Assembly: GCF_030247195.1 (NCBI RefSeq)
Contig: NC_080670.1
Span: 30,171,997 to 30,235,996, forward strand
Source: Topomyia yanbarensis
Taxonomy: Eukaryota > Arthropoda > Insecta > Diptera > Culicidae
Length of the DNA stretch: 64,000 bases
Direction of reading: 5' to 3'
Shown: piece after piece, positions 21,892-35,285 of the stretch
Numbering within the stretch: position 1 is the first letter of the stretch
How the letters are laid out: every line of letters begins with the position of its first letter
Notes under the pieces: generated by a model
Told to the model about the DNA's origin: nothing
What the model saw: only the letters and a program-made list of their open reading frames with translations
Database searches by the model: none
Translations under genes and position numbers: made by a program

Positions 21892-22943
21892 ATTTCTGAT
21901 GTAAAACTTCGTGCTGAATCCGAAAATGAGGTACAAAAAATTTACAGTAGAACAGTTTTCGAGTTACAGTAAAAAATGAATTTCACCTTTAAAATTAAAA
22001 GTGCGTTCAGTAAAATCCAAATACCTTCGGTTGGGGTGCATCGATATAAAATATCATTATGTTGAATTAAAGGTAATTGAATGCACTTTCGATCGTTAGA
22101 ACATTTTGTTTTAGTGCGACTACTGGTTCTGACGTTATTTACGAATATATTGAGCTTTTTCTTGATTTTTCGTCATTTTTTGAAGAAAAATGAGCGTTTG
22201 GTCAATATTTTGGGCAAGATAATGCAATCCTAAAAATATATATTTTTATGGGAAATTAAAGCCTACTAATAATCAATAAAAATAAGCATTTATTAGTTTA
22301 AATCGCATGGAAATTTATTCAATTTTTGTAGAATGGAAATTTTTGAGTTTCTCTGGGTCAACTTATTGAACCGTCTCGATTCCAATTTTTCCTAGGCTTT
22401 GTTTCATAATATATGAGGGACTCTCTGTCAGAGTTCTGCTAAACAAGTAAATGGAAGAATTTTGAGAAAATTTAATGTGAGGTAATGTTCGAACTCGTTT
22501 ATCCAAATGATTCAAGACTTCTTAAAACAATAATTTTTGGTTTTGGCATTAAAAATACGCATAATGTTCAAATGTGTCATACAGAATCGCATATGTTCAA
22601 GAAACGTTGTAAACTGCACGCTCCACAACGCCTGGATACACACATCGAAAGCTTATGACGGTGCAAAATGTTAAATTCGGACACTAGCTTCACGAATTTG
22701 TCACCTACCAATAGTCGCACTAAAACAAAATGTTCTAACGATCGAAAGTGCATTCAATTACCTTTAATTCAACATAATGATATTTTATATCGATGCACCC
22801 CAACCGAAGGTATTTGGATTTTACTGAACGCACTTTTAATTTTAAAGGTGAAATTCATTTTTTACTGTAACTCGAAAACTGTTCTGTGAATTTTTTGGAC
22901 TTCATTTTCGGATTCAGCACACGATTTTACATTTAAAATGACC
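21888..22943. mobile_element. Long foldback element, ~235 bp arms
   Basis: The left arm 21888-22122 is mirrored at 22712-22943 with only a few mismatches. Landmarks are GAATGCACTTTCGATCGTTA, CCTTCGGTTGGGGTGCATCG and CGAGTTACAGTAAAAAATGA. The spacer of about 590 bp has no recognisable gene. The left end abuts and slightly overlaps the MITE at 21643-21891. Confidence 0.75.
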
Positions 22944-25543
22944 ACCTTATTTAGTTCAGAAATGCTGTAAACTAGTGTAATCGGAAGCAAATGAAAACCT
23001 GCTTGCCGGTTTGACATTTGCAGTTGCGTCACCGAATATTGAAAATGAATAACAGGATCAATTTTCGTTCAATGAATTTGATTTTTTGTAATTCTGCTTA
23101 CAAAGTTGGAGGCATCAGACAAAATCAGGCTCTGATATAATCGGGTCTTCGCTGTACAAGTACTTTTGAATCCGCTAATCATTTATGCATCATAGTGCTA
23201 TCGGTTTATATTGGAAAATCATATTTTCAAAATTTCGCCTTGTAATTTTCGGAATGGGTTTGACTGGGAAATAGCCAGATTTGGTGACTAGTACAAGCGT
23301 CGCACAGCGGCTGGAGGCTGGCCAAAACCTCAAACATTTATTTTTGAAATACTGATATTTTATACTTTTCCTAAATTTCTCATGTATTGAATGATAAATA
23401 TCCAAAATTTTATGATCATTGGATAAGAACACGATTTTTAACATGAGTTTAAACGTAGCAAAGTCCGGACTTTGGAATGATTTTCATTTCCGAAACCACC
23501 ATTGCTCTGTTCACTTCAAATGCATGTTGCTCTATTGATGTTGGTCCGATTTTAGCACAACTAGTTTCATTGTGTAGAAGAACGAAAGAACTTGGATAGT
23601 GAATAAAATACATTTGGTAAATTTGTTTGGAACTATGACTTTTTAGTTTAAATGTGTTTGAGGTGGTCAGATCAAAAATACTTTTTTCACTAATGTATTC
23701 TGTACAAATTTCGGAATCATTTCGGAACGGTCACATAGTATACATTCTATGAGAAATAACCTCTATTTTTCGAATATCATGGTCTCGTTCTGCGCTTAGG
23801 TGCGCAAAAAGTTTTAAGGAGATTTTGACGCTTTGTTGCTGATATGGAGGCGCATGGTATTTTGTTTAAAATAGTTAGACAATCTACAGTAAACCAACGC
23901 TTTATACAATGGATTTGAAGTAGTGTTCTTCATTGTTTATGATATTGCTGACATTGGTGAACAGTAACGGAAAATCTATCATGAAAACGGGATCATAGTT
24001 ATAAGAAAGGTTCAATGACACTGTATGGAAAAATGCATTTAATATTTTACGACTTTTGACATCAAAAATGAGCTCAGCACCTCAAAATTTGCTTAAATTG
24101 TGATTTTCAGCCAAATTAGGTAACATTTGAGGTTTTGTCCGACTTTTGTTTGAAGACCCGCCACTGTGCGTCGGTACGTTTCAAATGGTTTAACACGTGG
24201 TACGTCTGGAGTGTCTTGCTCGTAATTTTTTTTGCCACATAACAAACATTAAAGAGCCCTAAAATTAAAATTGAAGTTTATTTATTATTTCAGCACATTT
24301 AACCATTCATATCTAAATCGAAAGATTGCATTCTCTTTAGAAATAAGAAACAGGCGCATGATTGCTTCAATAAGAAATGCCGTCAAATTGCATACCCTTG
24401 GGATATTTTTTATTCTCGCAATCTTGTGATGTGCCAGCGCAAAACAGAAAGTCGAGTAACGTCTCACTCTGCCCTTGTCCTATGATGACCATCTTTCTTT
24501 CAACTCGGTTGTTCTTCAGTTAAAAAAAATCAAACTTATCAAGGTTTTAAATTTTGCATGGCTATTTAAATTCAACTTATCCAATAATTTTTCCAGTTGA
24601 ACCCATGCCCATGGCGGTTCTCATTCCGTCGATCGCGCTGGAATCATCTAATGACTAACTCATCATCTAAGTGGTGATTTGAACTAGTGGTTTTAACGGT
24701 TCGATTTTCGTTACGTAACATCAAACCAAGGAAATCAAATAGATGCAATTGTTTGTATTTTTAAAGCAAGCATTGGAATATTTTATAATGTACCGTAAAC
24801 CGGGGTATCTTTAATCACCGGGGTAAATTTGATCAAATGGGTTTTTTTCAGTATCGTCCCGATCAGAATGAAATAACAAGATTATAACAGAACACATTTG
24901 TGTAACATATTGTGTTATAAATTAGGTCTCGTTAGTAGTTAAAATAACAGAAATTTATAACAAGTAACAATGCGAGTTATAGTTTTGAAATATTTTTGTT
25001 ATGTGTTTCTGATCGGGGTACGATACGATCAATCCCTCTAACAAAATCATCAAAACGAAATACAAACCCTATTCCAGATAAGTTGAGCATCTTTCGGCAA
25101 CGATTATTTCGTCATTTGATATGCCTTTTATGAACACAAATTCAAATTGAAAATGATACAACTATCATGCATCGTTTCAATCGCTTTCAACAATTCCTCG
25201 TATATTAATGAAATCAATCAACTTCAGCTGAACTGATTACTTTTTTGAAAACCGTTAAAATTTTGGTCTAATAATTCATTCATGAAATCCAAAATTTTTG
25301 TTGTAAACTATTTAATTTTGTCTATTTTCCCGAAAAAGTTAGATAAAAGGCAGCTGTATCCTTCTAGGCAATTTTGTTTTCTTACGAGACGACGCAATAT
25401 CGGGCCATTCAATTGCCTACCGATATGCAATTTACACAACATTTCGAGCGTTATCTCTCGTTTCGATACACGCATTTTGCTGATCAAAGTTATCCCAAAA
25501 CCAACGAATGAAAATTTGCAACAATGTAATGTTATTTTTGTAG
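22944..25543. other. Unassigned AT-rich DNA containing a MITE at 24857-25018
   Basis: A 162 bp element has ends (T/C)CCCGATCAGAA.....ATAACAA inverted at both sides. The rest of this 2.6 kb shows no gene, RNA or repeat I can support; its open frames are short and without domains. Confidence 0.4.
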
Positions 25544-25545
25544 TA

Positions 25546-28500
25546 CAGTAAGATTCCGTTTTCGGCATGCTCCCTTTTTGGCACACTCCGATTTTGGCAA
25601 CAAATGGGTTCCGTTTTTGGCAACATTTTTGTTGTACATAATAAGTCTTTTAAAAATGTGCAATTGATATTTGTGTGTATCAATTTATATCACATTTGAC
25701 TTTATTTCCAAACTTGGGAGTCATATTAACCCTCAAAGGCGCAAATCATTTTTTTAAAATTTTGTTGAAAATTGTCTCATAGTTTCAATACATGACTGTG
25801 ATAATTTAGAGATGATTTTCGCAATGTTGTTTTAAGGCGGCAGTAGGATTTTATCTTGTTAAAAATCCGGAGTGACTTCAAATCCCTACTACACTTTTTT
25901 CTCAGTATTTAATTTTTGGAGCATATGCAAGTTCACTGTAGTAGTATCATACCTATCAACGATACAAAGTTTTTCCGTCCAAAGTTCAGCTAATTCTACA
26001 AGGTAGTATTTTTTCATAAAATCGCTTAGATTTTTCAATTTTTCAAACTTTGTAGCTCATTTTTATGTGTGTTTGTTCGATTTGCTCAGTGATCTGACAA
26101 GAAACGATTGAGCAACAGAAATTGATCAAAGCAAACACAGTTGGAAAAGTGCAGTTTGTTTACAATCCGAATTTTGAAAATTTCAATAAAAAATAAAATC
26201 TAAAAAAATCAATTGCGAATGTGGTGTAACGCCGTCCAACTACTCGACTATTGCAGTTTAATTTGAGATACGTGTCCTAACTGGCATGTTCAATTCGATG
26301 CCTTGCAGTGCTAATCAAAAATTCTAAAAAATCATTTGAAATTCTGAAGGTAACATCGGTTGCTTTTATTTATTCCATACCGTACCATGGATACATTGGC
26401 TAGTGATGATTGAAAACTGAATTCATATATGATAAAGGATTTGTAACAAACGTAAAAAATAAATTTATTTTTATTTATTGCGATATATTTTTCAGCTGCA
26501 CTTCTAATTGCCCCGAATAATGATGACTGACGGTCAGTTCTGCCAACAACAATAATTAAACGCGATCAATTATGTACTGGACAAAATACACTGATTATAG
26601 AAGAATGATACTTTCGATGAGATAATTTTTCACATTCTTCCCTAACGCATAGCCATCAATGCACTTCAATCCTTGCATTAGACGATTCTGTCATTGATAC
26701 CCCATGCTGATATAAACATCAACGATATATCCATAAGTGTAAGAATTTTAACTGAAGTCTGCAACGTTTTATTGATTAGCATGAGCCGTGCTCACCACAT
26801 TACCCGTGAATTATATACCCTGTGTATGCTGCATGACATCGAATTGTTTTTAAAAACGAATGTGTCTAGTTTGGAAATCAACAAAATAATGCAATAATGA
26901 CAGCGAAACTACACAAGAGTAACATGTGTTCCAAAAATCATTCCGTCATAATACAGAAAATAATAGTTAAACTACACTAAGCGATATCAACAGGTTCAGA
27001 AGCTCTGGACACCATCAATGATATCAATGAAGAGAAAGATACCCAGCTTCGATATTTTCCATACATTCCATTGGGTGTCTCCAATCGTCCTTTAGTACGA
27101 ACTGTTCAAGTAAAATCATAGTAGTGGCCTATTTCTTTATAAGTTTAGCAATGATTTGATTCTTTGGTCATTTTCATGTCAAGTCACCCGATCGAGAGTT
27201 TCGGTTATACCCCGCGATTAGTAACAATCCAAGTAGTGAAGGCTCGAAACTATGTCTTCAATTTTTCGTAGAAGTTTGGTATCTTGGACACCATTGAATC
27301 ACACCTTAGTGAGCATCAGTGTTATTTTAAATTTCACCAATTAATTCATACAAGTACATAGTCAAATCGGTCGACTTCCAGATCTGGATTTTTAGATAAA
27401 CAGTATTTTTGTATTCGATTCTCTAGTTTTAATCATTTATACTTGCACAACTTATAATATTTATAATTGCGTCACGATAAGTAATTAGCATATATGTATT
27501 TTGTCAATTCATATGGCGAATCATGCACTCTGACGTTCTCGAATTTGCAGTAAGTGTACATAATTGAATTGATGTTATTGGGGGAATTACTTATCTACTC
27601 TTCCGTCCATCATAACATGTAATAGATATACTCCATATGTATAATTATGAGTGATATGTGCCACTTGATTGTCTGACAGCCTGCTTTTCAAAGGTTTGTG
27701 CAATTTAGATGTCATTAAGTAATATTTGGGTTCGGATATCACATCGCATTGGCGATGTAGTATATTAATTTTTCTTTGTTCAGTTTGATAAGCTAAGAAA
27801 TATTACCAGGGACTTTAACATGCAGGGGAAATACGTATTGTTTCGTCTTAGTAGGATAACGGCGGATTTTTGTTGTTATCAACCAATAAGTGATCTCTGA
27901 TTAAATGGAGCTTTCAAAGAGTTAGGATCAGACACAAGTATTTTTTTACTGAGATGAAATGGGCTGTTGGTGGACCTGTGGCCTTCGTCTGGCACGGTCT
28001 ATTCTCTCGTTGGTACATAAGTCTTCATGACTGGATGGTGGGAATTCTTCCTTACAAGTGAATTCAAATTTCTCTCGGGTGGGGATACATGTGGGTCCTG
28101 CTAGTTGTCGACTCTTTTGATCTTGGGTATGTTGGCTGGCTCAGGGAAAGAGTGCAGGAATGGCACCTGGGAGAAAGCTGATTGTTTCGCTCGATCAATC
28201 ACTTTGGCTCTTGGAAATGGCGAATCGCTTCTTCAAATCGGTGTGATATGTTCGAATTGAATGCTTAGTGGTTCAAATGTGCACTCGATTTAGGTCTTGA
28301 GTTAGGTCGTCTTCAAGTGAGGATTGTCACTACTCTAGCATATTTTCCTAGTATACATCATAACAACTACCAATATCGACTAGAACAGCGATTATCAAAT
28401 GTTATAAGATCGAGAAGAAATATAGCACAGTTGTAGCGAGTAATGGCCAATATTGTTAGCATCTTTTATCATATTTATTAATTGTCGATTCATCCCTTTC

Positions 28501-31500
28501 AGACCTAAGAGACGAAAGAAGATAATTGGAACAAAACAGAAGCGGTTTCAATTCGAAATTCGTTTATTATAGATAATGACGATTCAAACGCGCTGGCAGG
28601 AGAACATTTTATAGGAGTAGACAAATTGAAGTACGCGACTCCACACTTTTGGAAACAAACATGTGCAAAAAATTGTCCTCCTGCCGATGGCCAGTGTATA
28701 TTTGGCAAACAGTTTTCACTTCGTCTGATTTTGCAAAATTTGTCTCACGGGACGGATCGAGATCAACTAAGCCATAGGTTGCAGCTCTAACAGCCCGCGA
28801 TGTGCCGCATTGTCGTTGTTTGTTTAAATAACTAGAACCGGTGTAATTTAGCCACACCTTTGCTAAACATTTGTTGAACATTTTATTGTCCGTTATTATC
28901 CGAATTTGAAAGATTTATCGAGATAAAATGATAGATTTTGATCGATTACCGTTTCCATTGGATTGACTGGCAGATATTTTCGAAACGAACCACACTACCT
29001 TGAAGCTTCTACGATTTATAGAACAAGAATGTTAATATTATAAATGTAGTATAAAGTAAAGCCGAAAGATTAACTCAGTGGATTAACCGGCCAAAGTGAA
29101 AATTATGCATTGAGCAAGTGTATTGGGTGATACGCTTCTGCACTGCTACTGCAAAAGCGAGAACAGACTAACATTATGTTGATCCTAACAGAAACAGACA
29201 GTTCTCTTATGAAGCCAACCGAACAAACATAGCCCCGGTTCCGTGTGATTCCAAAACCTAATCCGCGCCGTATTCGCGAGTACGCTACCTGTTGTCAAAT
29301 GATTAAAAGTCCACCAACTCCTGTTGTTGATAGTGTCCATCGTCACTTCATATTCCAGATGATATATCTCGACATCTACTGCTTATTTCGTTTTTGGCTC
29401 AGCGTTAGTGTAAGGTGACAATTTCAAACGAACTTGCCCTGACCCGCATTCAAAAACGAAATCAACAATAGTATTACCACATTCTATCAGCTAGGTACAT
29501 ATGAAGTAGGTAATAAACAGGCCACATTACACTCAATACTGCAGTATACCTATACAGGGAATAAAAGTTAAATTTTCAAAGAACTACATTTTGACGATTA
29601 TCTTATCCCCCCCAGCGAATTTTGGAAAAGACTGATCATTGCGCTACTCATGACAGAATTTGATACTATTGAAGCACGAATCTTTGGTGGAATCCCCACC
29701 AAGAAAATGAACGTTTTTCAGGATCACTATCTGGTAGTTCGTCAAATTGATGTCGACATCAAATACCCGTTCGTTGATTCTTCCAATTGATTCCCAAGTC
29801 TAAAAGAAAAACAAAATTTTGAAAAAATGTTTAATTTGCCACTATACTCACAAATCGAAAGTTTGGTTAGATATTTCGCCATCATTTGCGGTATCCAAGG
29901 AAATATAACAAACAAACTTTCGTTTTTAATCGACGGTGGGTACTTCAACGGAAATAGATCAGTTTAAAAATTAAGCAACATTCAAAATATCTCGAGGGGC
30001 CAAATCCCTCCTGCCGCCTTAAAACATCGTTATGCATTTAAGGGTTACAAATATTTTACACTACGTTTTGTATTTAATAATCACAATAAGTATAGAGATG
30101 TATTATTTATGCATAATATAACTTGTAATAGTGTAACTAGTGTCTGACGGAATCAATTTTTATAGTAAGACTCAGAGTCTGTGCACTTTAGGAGTCAAGT
30201 ACAGAGGAATGCGCTACACTGCATAATAAGATTAGTTCTGGAGTAAATTTTCAATTAAACCTTAGTTACATTGTGAGCCTCTTTCTCTTTGGATTATTAC
30301 GACATCAATACAAAACTAAATTTCCAGCACATATCGAAAGCTGATCATAGTGCGTCCCAAAGCCGTATTTAGGAATACAAAACTGATGGCCCCCAAATAG
30401 TTTGGTGTATCTTTGTGATGTCTCTGGCAAGGTTAAGGTGTTCAAAGTATCGATTGTTTAGATGTGTCAAGTTTATCTGCGCAATGCCCTACAATATTGT
30501 ACGTTGCATTGGAAACGATCCATTCAATGATTTTGATGCGACGAATTGAATTGGTGCATTTGGTAATAAATACTCAAAAGCGTCGAAAAATATGTATTAC
30601 CCAAGTTTAATGTGTGCTAATTATTAACTTTAACTGAATTTGTCAATAGAACTGACTAAAAACTGTGCTTCTAAAGTTTCAGGTTTTCGTATGTTTTACT
30701 TACAGTAAGGTTTTTACACAAAATTGCACCACCTTTTATTAAAGTGTCATTCATCCCATAAGAAACACATTGCGACGAATCGTGCGCCGAATAGCGCTAC
30801 GAATCTTGCTTCGACGAAAAATAATCGTCGCGTCTCTTTTGGAAAAGCACGGACAATATAATAACACAAATGAATTGAAGCAAGTTTGATGAATAAACAA
30901 GGCTATCTATAATGGTAAATTTGTTATGATTTCTTTTAAAGAGTTTAGGTAGGGTGGCTCTTGAAAAATAGGGTTGCTTATATCATCTTTTAATGCGTTA
31001 ATTTCTCGCAAATGCATCGTTTTAGAAATTTTTGGAACTTTTATTGGAGCACATTTTCACCGTAGCACTGGTGTTTCAATCCCTTTTGTTTGGGCAGTTG
31101 CAAGTGATTTTTACAACAAAAATAGTTTCCTTTAAACCTAATTACCGTCAAACATTGCAATTTGATTTTCAATCTATCAATTTCATCTGGAAGATCGACG
31201 ATTGGTTGGTTATGGAGAACAAAATTTATTTGTTTTTCAAAAGAGCTATGATTTTTAAGCCAAATTAATATTCACGAAAGAAAAAATAAAAATCCTAGGA
31301 GCGAATGTCATGATAACATTTATAACTCTTTGAAGCTATTGTTGTATATTTTCGAAGATTTAGGAATAAAACATTTATTTCTAGTTATATTTTCCATAAA
31401 AACCTATTAAAACTCATTTTCTCAAGTTTTCTTTTTTTAAATGTCATGTAGCGCCATCTACATAAGTTATAAAATATAAATGTCTTCAGTACATGTGTTA

Positions 31501-31941
31501 AAAATATCAAACAAGCAACTTTGCCGAAGAAAGTTTTTTGATAGAACACCTCTGTCAAAAGACAGAACTGCTCTAGATCAGTTTCTACTTATCTAGATCA
31601 AAACCAAAGTTGTCAAAATAATGATCATTTCAATCTAAGATACTTTGCTAAAGACGCTAAACCTCCAGGATTTATACCCAGGGTGCTAGAGGTTTTGAAC
31701 GTCGAAAGTAGCACTCTGCCCCACTGTACGACGTCTGAGTTTGATAAAAACGTGAATAAAACTGAATTTGCTTATTTTTTCTTTCATCTCATTCCATTTC
31801 ACATGTGATTAAAATCCTTGAAACATTTTTGAAATCGTAAATTCTAAATCCAAACTTAAAAAATAAGGTTCTTTTTTTGGCACGGTTCCGGTTTTGGCAA
31901 CTGAAAAAAATAAAATTGTTGCCAAAAACGGAATCCTACTG
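25546..31941. mobile_element. Outer TIR pair with TA flanks, 6.4 kb apart
   Basis: CAGTAAGATTCCGTTTTCGG at 25546 is matched by its inverse (CAGTAGGATTCCGTTTTTGG on the minus strand) ending at 31941. TA lies outside each end, as for Tc1/mariner/pogo elements. Both ends also carry extra TTTTGGCA/TGCCAAAA words. No transposase was found between them, so the two ends may instead belong to two separate short elements. Confidence 0.4.
25830..30024. mobile_element. Inner TIR pair nested in the outer pair, 4.2 kb apart
   Basis: TTTTAAGGCGGCAGTAGGAT at 25830 faces the inverse TTTTAAGGCGGCAGGAGGGA ending at 30024. TTAA sits at the start of both. The interior, 4.2 kb of AT-rich DNA, has no recognisable transposase; frames at 26694, 28505, 28609 and 29742 carry no domain I know. 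It could be a decayed DNA transposon whose ends survive, or two solo ends. Confidence 0.4.
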
Positions 31942-32797
31942 TAAAACGCAATAAAATACCGAAAAATTTGCACATTTTCAATCTATGGGTACCAGTACTT
32001 GTTTTAAAAATGCAAATAGTTACGTCTACTTGAATTGAAGATAGTTATTCGAAAAAACTATTGAAAAAATGATCAATGTACCCCCATTTCACAGTACCTA
32101 TTGTTCGGCGATTTGTTTCGTTTTATGGTTTTATTTTCATATATTTTTTGCATTTGATTATATTGTTTAGTTTACATTTAATTTCTAATTCAATCATCAG
32201 CTACAAGTGGTGACTTTTCATCCCTATTGTTTACATGATTATGGAATTAATTTCAATCTTGGTTTTGAAATAGTCAGAAAAATTATTGAATCGAACAGAG
32301 AAATAACGTTCGAATAGTTGGGGAAATTGCATACCTTCAGGCAATTTCATGTTTCATCCTAAAGGAAAAACAAAGTTGCCTGGACTAATATAGAGAACTT
32401 TTCAGGTAAATTGTCGAAATTAAATAGTTAACCACAAAAATTGCTGATTTTCTATTCCAACCCGATGTTGTTTCAATTTGGAAGAAATCGATTTTATGCA
32501 GTTTCTGAAAGTCAAAATTTCAGATAAATCGGCCCAAGATGAATAATTTCGATGGGTTCGTTTTTTATCTGCATGCAAATCGTACCGATAAATTTAAACG
32601 CGTTCGAAGTTAGAACCATGAATATGTGAAGAACCGTTCAAGCCATAAACTTTTTTGTGTTTTCAATTTTTTATTCAATTATCTATGAAAATCAAAACAA
32701 CCATGGAATAAGAAGTTTTAATCGAATGATTCAATGCTGATCTTGATTACAAAGTATTGATTTTATTAATCGTATGGTGTTTAATCAACGTGCAAAG
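30025..32797. other. Unassigned AT-rich sequence
   Basis: Apart from the right outer TIR near 31870-31941, no gene, RNA or tandem repeat was recognised. The 78-codon frame at 31032 is rich in hydrophobic residues without a domain. Confidence 0.3.
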
Positions 32798-32955
32798 TTC
32801 AAAACGCCGTTGAATAACGTGCATGGCGTCGAAAACAATTGTTTTTTGGGGGCTTCATAACTTTAATATGGAATTCCATAGCCATATTAAAGTTATGAAG
32901 CCCCCAAAAAACAATTGTTTTCGACGCCATGCACGTTATTCAACGACGTTTTGAA
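32798..32955. repeat. Near-perfect hairpin, 74 bp arms
   Basis: Arms 32798-32871 and 32882-32955 are complementary with a single mismatch seen (CGCCGTTG against CGACG). The 10 bp loop lies within a further TATGGAATTCCATA palindrome. Transcription from either strand would give a long stem-loop, of a size that could enter small-RNA pathways. It could also be a recent palindromic MITE. Confidence 0.8.
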
Positions 32956-33402
32956 CCCTCGAATAATGAAGTTAAGGTTTGACAGTTCTCGGGGTTTTAT
33001 TTACTATGTCAGCCATGCGGGTTGCAATACAACAGCTGGGCTTTTGCTACCCTAGCATTAGCTCGCTAACAGGTCCGACTTCATTTGACGATTCTCGCTG
33101 TTTCGTTTACATGGCAGACGATAACATAAACTGTTGCATTCAAATCCATGTAATTGACAAATATATGTTGCATACCTGCAGGCGTTTGGCTCTCATGCCA
33201 AAAGACTCAGTTCGTTTCCCTATACTCGTCGGTGACCCAGAGCTTCAGTGCTTGGCTAACCGGGACATCACTCTGTACCAGCCAGTTGCTTTAGCCGTTC
33301 GCATACGTTGTGTGAACTATTTGGATTATGTGCCTAACTGACGCCAATTTGGTGTTAGTTTTGATATATAGTCTGACAGCAAGTTGTACTGTACTGCAGT
33401 AC
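32956..33402 (+). other. Open frame 32979-33341 of unknown nature
   Basis: A 120-codon frame is open beside the hairpin. No domain was recognised and there is no start or splice support. Base composition is less AT-rich than its neighbours, so a decayed coding fragment is possible. Confidence 0.2.
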
Positions 33403-33530
33403 TGATACTCTCGACGAAATGAGAGTATTGGTACTGCAATAAAAAGATGCGCTAGAGGATCAAAGGGGCCTTGAGAGAAGGACAAGAGGCATTTACCGAT
33501 ACTCTCGACGAAAGAATGAGAGTATCGGTA
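33403..33530 (+). repeat. GATACTCTC...GAGAGTATC inverted motif, two copies
   Basis: Short inverted repeats GATACTCTCGACGAAA(GAAT)GAGAGTAT occur at 33403-33430 and, longer, at 33495-33530. The same motif recurs near 21083-21110, 35332-35366 and 35691-35723, always close to MADF gene debris. It is both a potential stem-loop and an open frame (DTLDERMRVSV). Confidence 0.55.
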
Positions 33531-34322
33531 TATGAATTTCGTTAATTTTGGATACGTGATATTACTTTTAAACTTTTAGCCTGTACACTTGTTGGCTGTT
33601 TAACGTAATGTCTTTTCTTCCATTTTAAAATCTTACGAGCTAACCTAGCTAACCTGACTTAAACTATTCTATGTACATCAAAATGGGAGGAGTCAGTTAC
33701 AATTTCAAAGTACATAATTATGTACGGGTAGCGTAAAAAAGGGAAAACAAATCAATGAATAAGTATGGGTGCATCGGTTGCTATCGGTGCTTGTTTGGTT
33801 ACGCAAGGCTATTTATTTGTCGCCTCAGCATAATAATGACCTAGTGAGAATGTTGCTATAACAAGTGGTTCGACCCAGAATGATTTAACTGGAATGCGCC
33901 CATCTGTTTATGCAAGTTGGATTTGAAAACGATCGTTCAAGTAATTTACGATATGTGGGAAAATATGAGTGTGGCCTCGTTATAAGTGGCCTGCCTAAAG
34001 GATATGTTATATTTGGTTTTTATGACCTGTGACCTGAGAAGGATTCACATTGGTGCATGTAGGGATTGGTTTTGTGGGAATAATTTGTGATGCTAGAAAG
34101 TAAGTCCGTTACATTAATCGAGAGGCCATTGGTGACGAAATCTTTTAAAACTCTATTGTTAAACTAAGTTTATCTGGCTGGATTCGCGTGGTTTGTTTAA
34201 GCTTCCATTGACATTTTGTGTTAGACCGTTATTTGTGTTTTGTTAAAAATGGAAGTTTTTTTTTTCTCAATACTTTGAAGCTCATCCGCCGGCGAGTAAC
34301 ACTTGTAGCAAAAAAAAAAAAG
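33531..34322. other. Flank of MADF copy 3, shared with copy 2
   Basis: The stretch 34113-34163 (ATTAATCGAGAGGCCATTGG, then GACGAAATCTTTTAAAACT) matches 20672-20718 upstream of MADF copy 2. The rest has no gene. Confidence 0.45.
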
Positions 34323-35285
34323 AATTGCTCGTGTAACAACTTAACAATATTCCTTCTATTCATTATTCACAATTAGCTCAAACTTTTTTCAATCAGAAGA
34401 TTGATGAAAAATCGGGATTTGGAATTTATAATTCACAAATTAATTATTTTTTCGTTTGCGTTCTCCATGTTCCATTTTTATTGCAGAATTAACAGCATTA
34501 TATTTTACATGTTCAGTTATTAAAACATTACCTCCTCAATCTTATTGCATATGCTCTGATAGTCTTAGTTGTTTATTAACTCTTCACTCTATAAATTTTA
34601 ACAACAAAGCACATCATTTTATTTGGTTGATTCGGGATCTAATTAACAAAATGAACGCAGAAAGATTTTCAATGACATTTATTTGAGTGCCATCGCACTG
34701 TGAATTATATGGTAATGAGCAAGCAGATAGGTTAGCTAAATTAGGATCATCAAGAGGTATTTTTTATGATCGAAAAATTCAAGGTAATGAATACTTTTCT
34801 TTGAATCGACATAAAATTAATATACTTTGGCAACAAGCATGGGATTCTAGTAAAATGGGACGAATGTGCCATTCTATGTTACCAAAAGTTAATCGTAAAC
34901 ATTGGTTTTATGAATTAAATGCTGGAAGATTATATATACAAACTATCTCTCGTATAATATCAAATCACTATTCATGCAAAAGCCATTTATAACGCATTAA
35001 CATAATTGATTCTAATTTATGTGTTTAGAGACATATGAGGGAATTGATCATATCATTTTACATTGTTCTCGATTTTCAGAAACAAGACATTTTACGTCTG
35101 CCCTCTCTTCTGCAGGAAAACCTATCTTTCATTCTGTTAGAGATGTATTAGCTAATAAAGACTTTGTTGTCCTTAAAATCATCTTTGAATTTCTGAAATG
35201 AAATTTAACTCAAAGGGGCTTTTCCCTACTTCAAAAAAAATTATCAGGTAATAAATAATAAATAAATAAATAATTGCTCGTGTAA
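34323..35285 (+). mobile_element. 5'-truncated I-clade LINE with 14 bp target duplication
   Basis: The insertion 34337-35271 is bounded by perfect direct repeats AATTGCTCGTGTAA (34323-34336 and 35272-35285). It keeps only the 3' end of ORF2. At 34456-34780 there is an RNase H domain (IAELTALYFTCSV, CSDSLSC, then PSHCELYGNEQADRLAK), interrupted by a TGA at 34684 where the family has Trp. Then comes the C-terminal region with the Cys/His motif C-L-E-T-Y..HIILHCSRFSETR. The stop is at 35199-35201, and the short 3' tail ends in TAA/TAAA repeats as in I factors. A second frame break lies between 34990 and 35019. It is dead, and the intact duplication suggests a fairly recent arrival. Confidence 0.85.
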
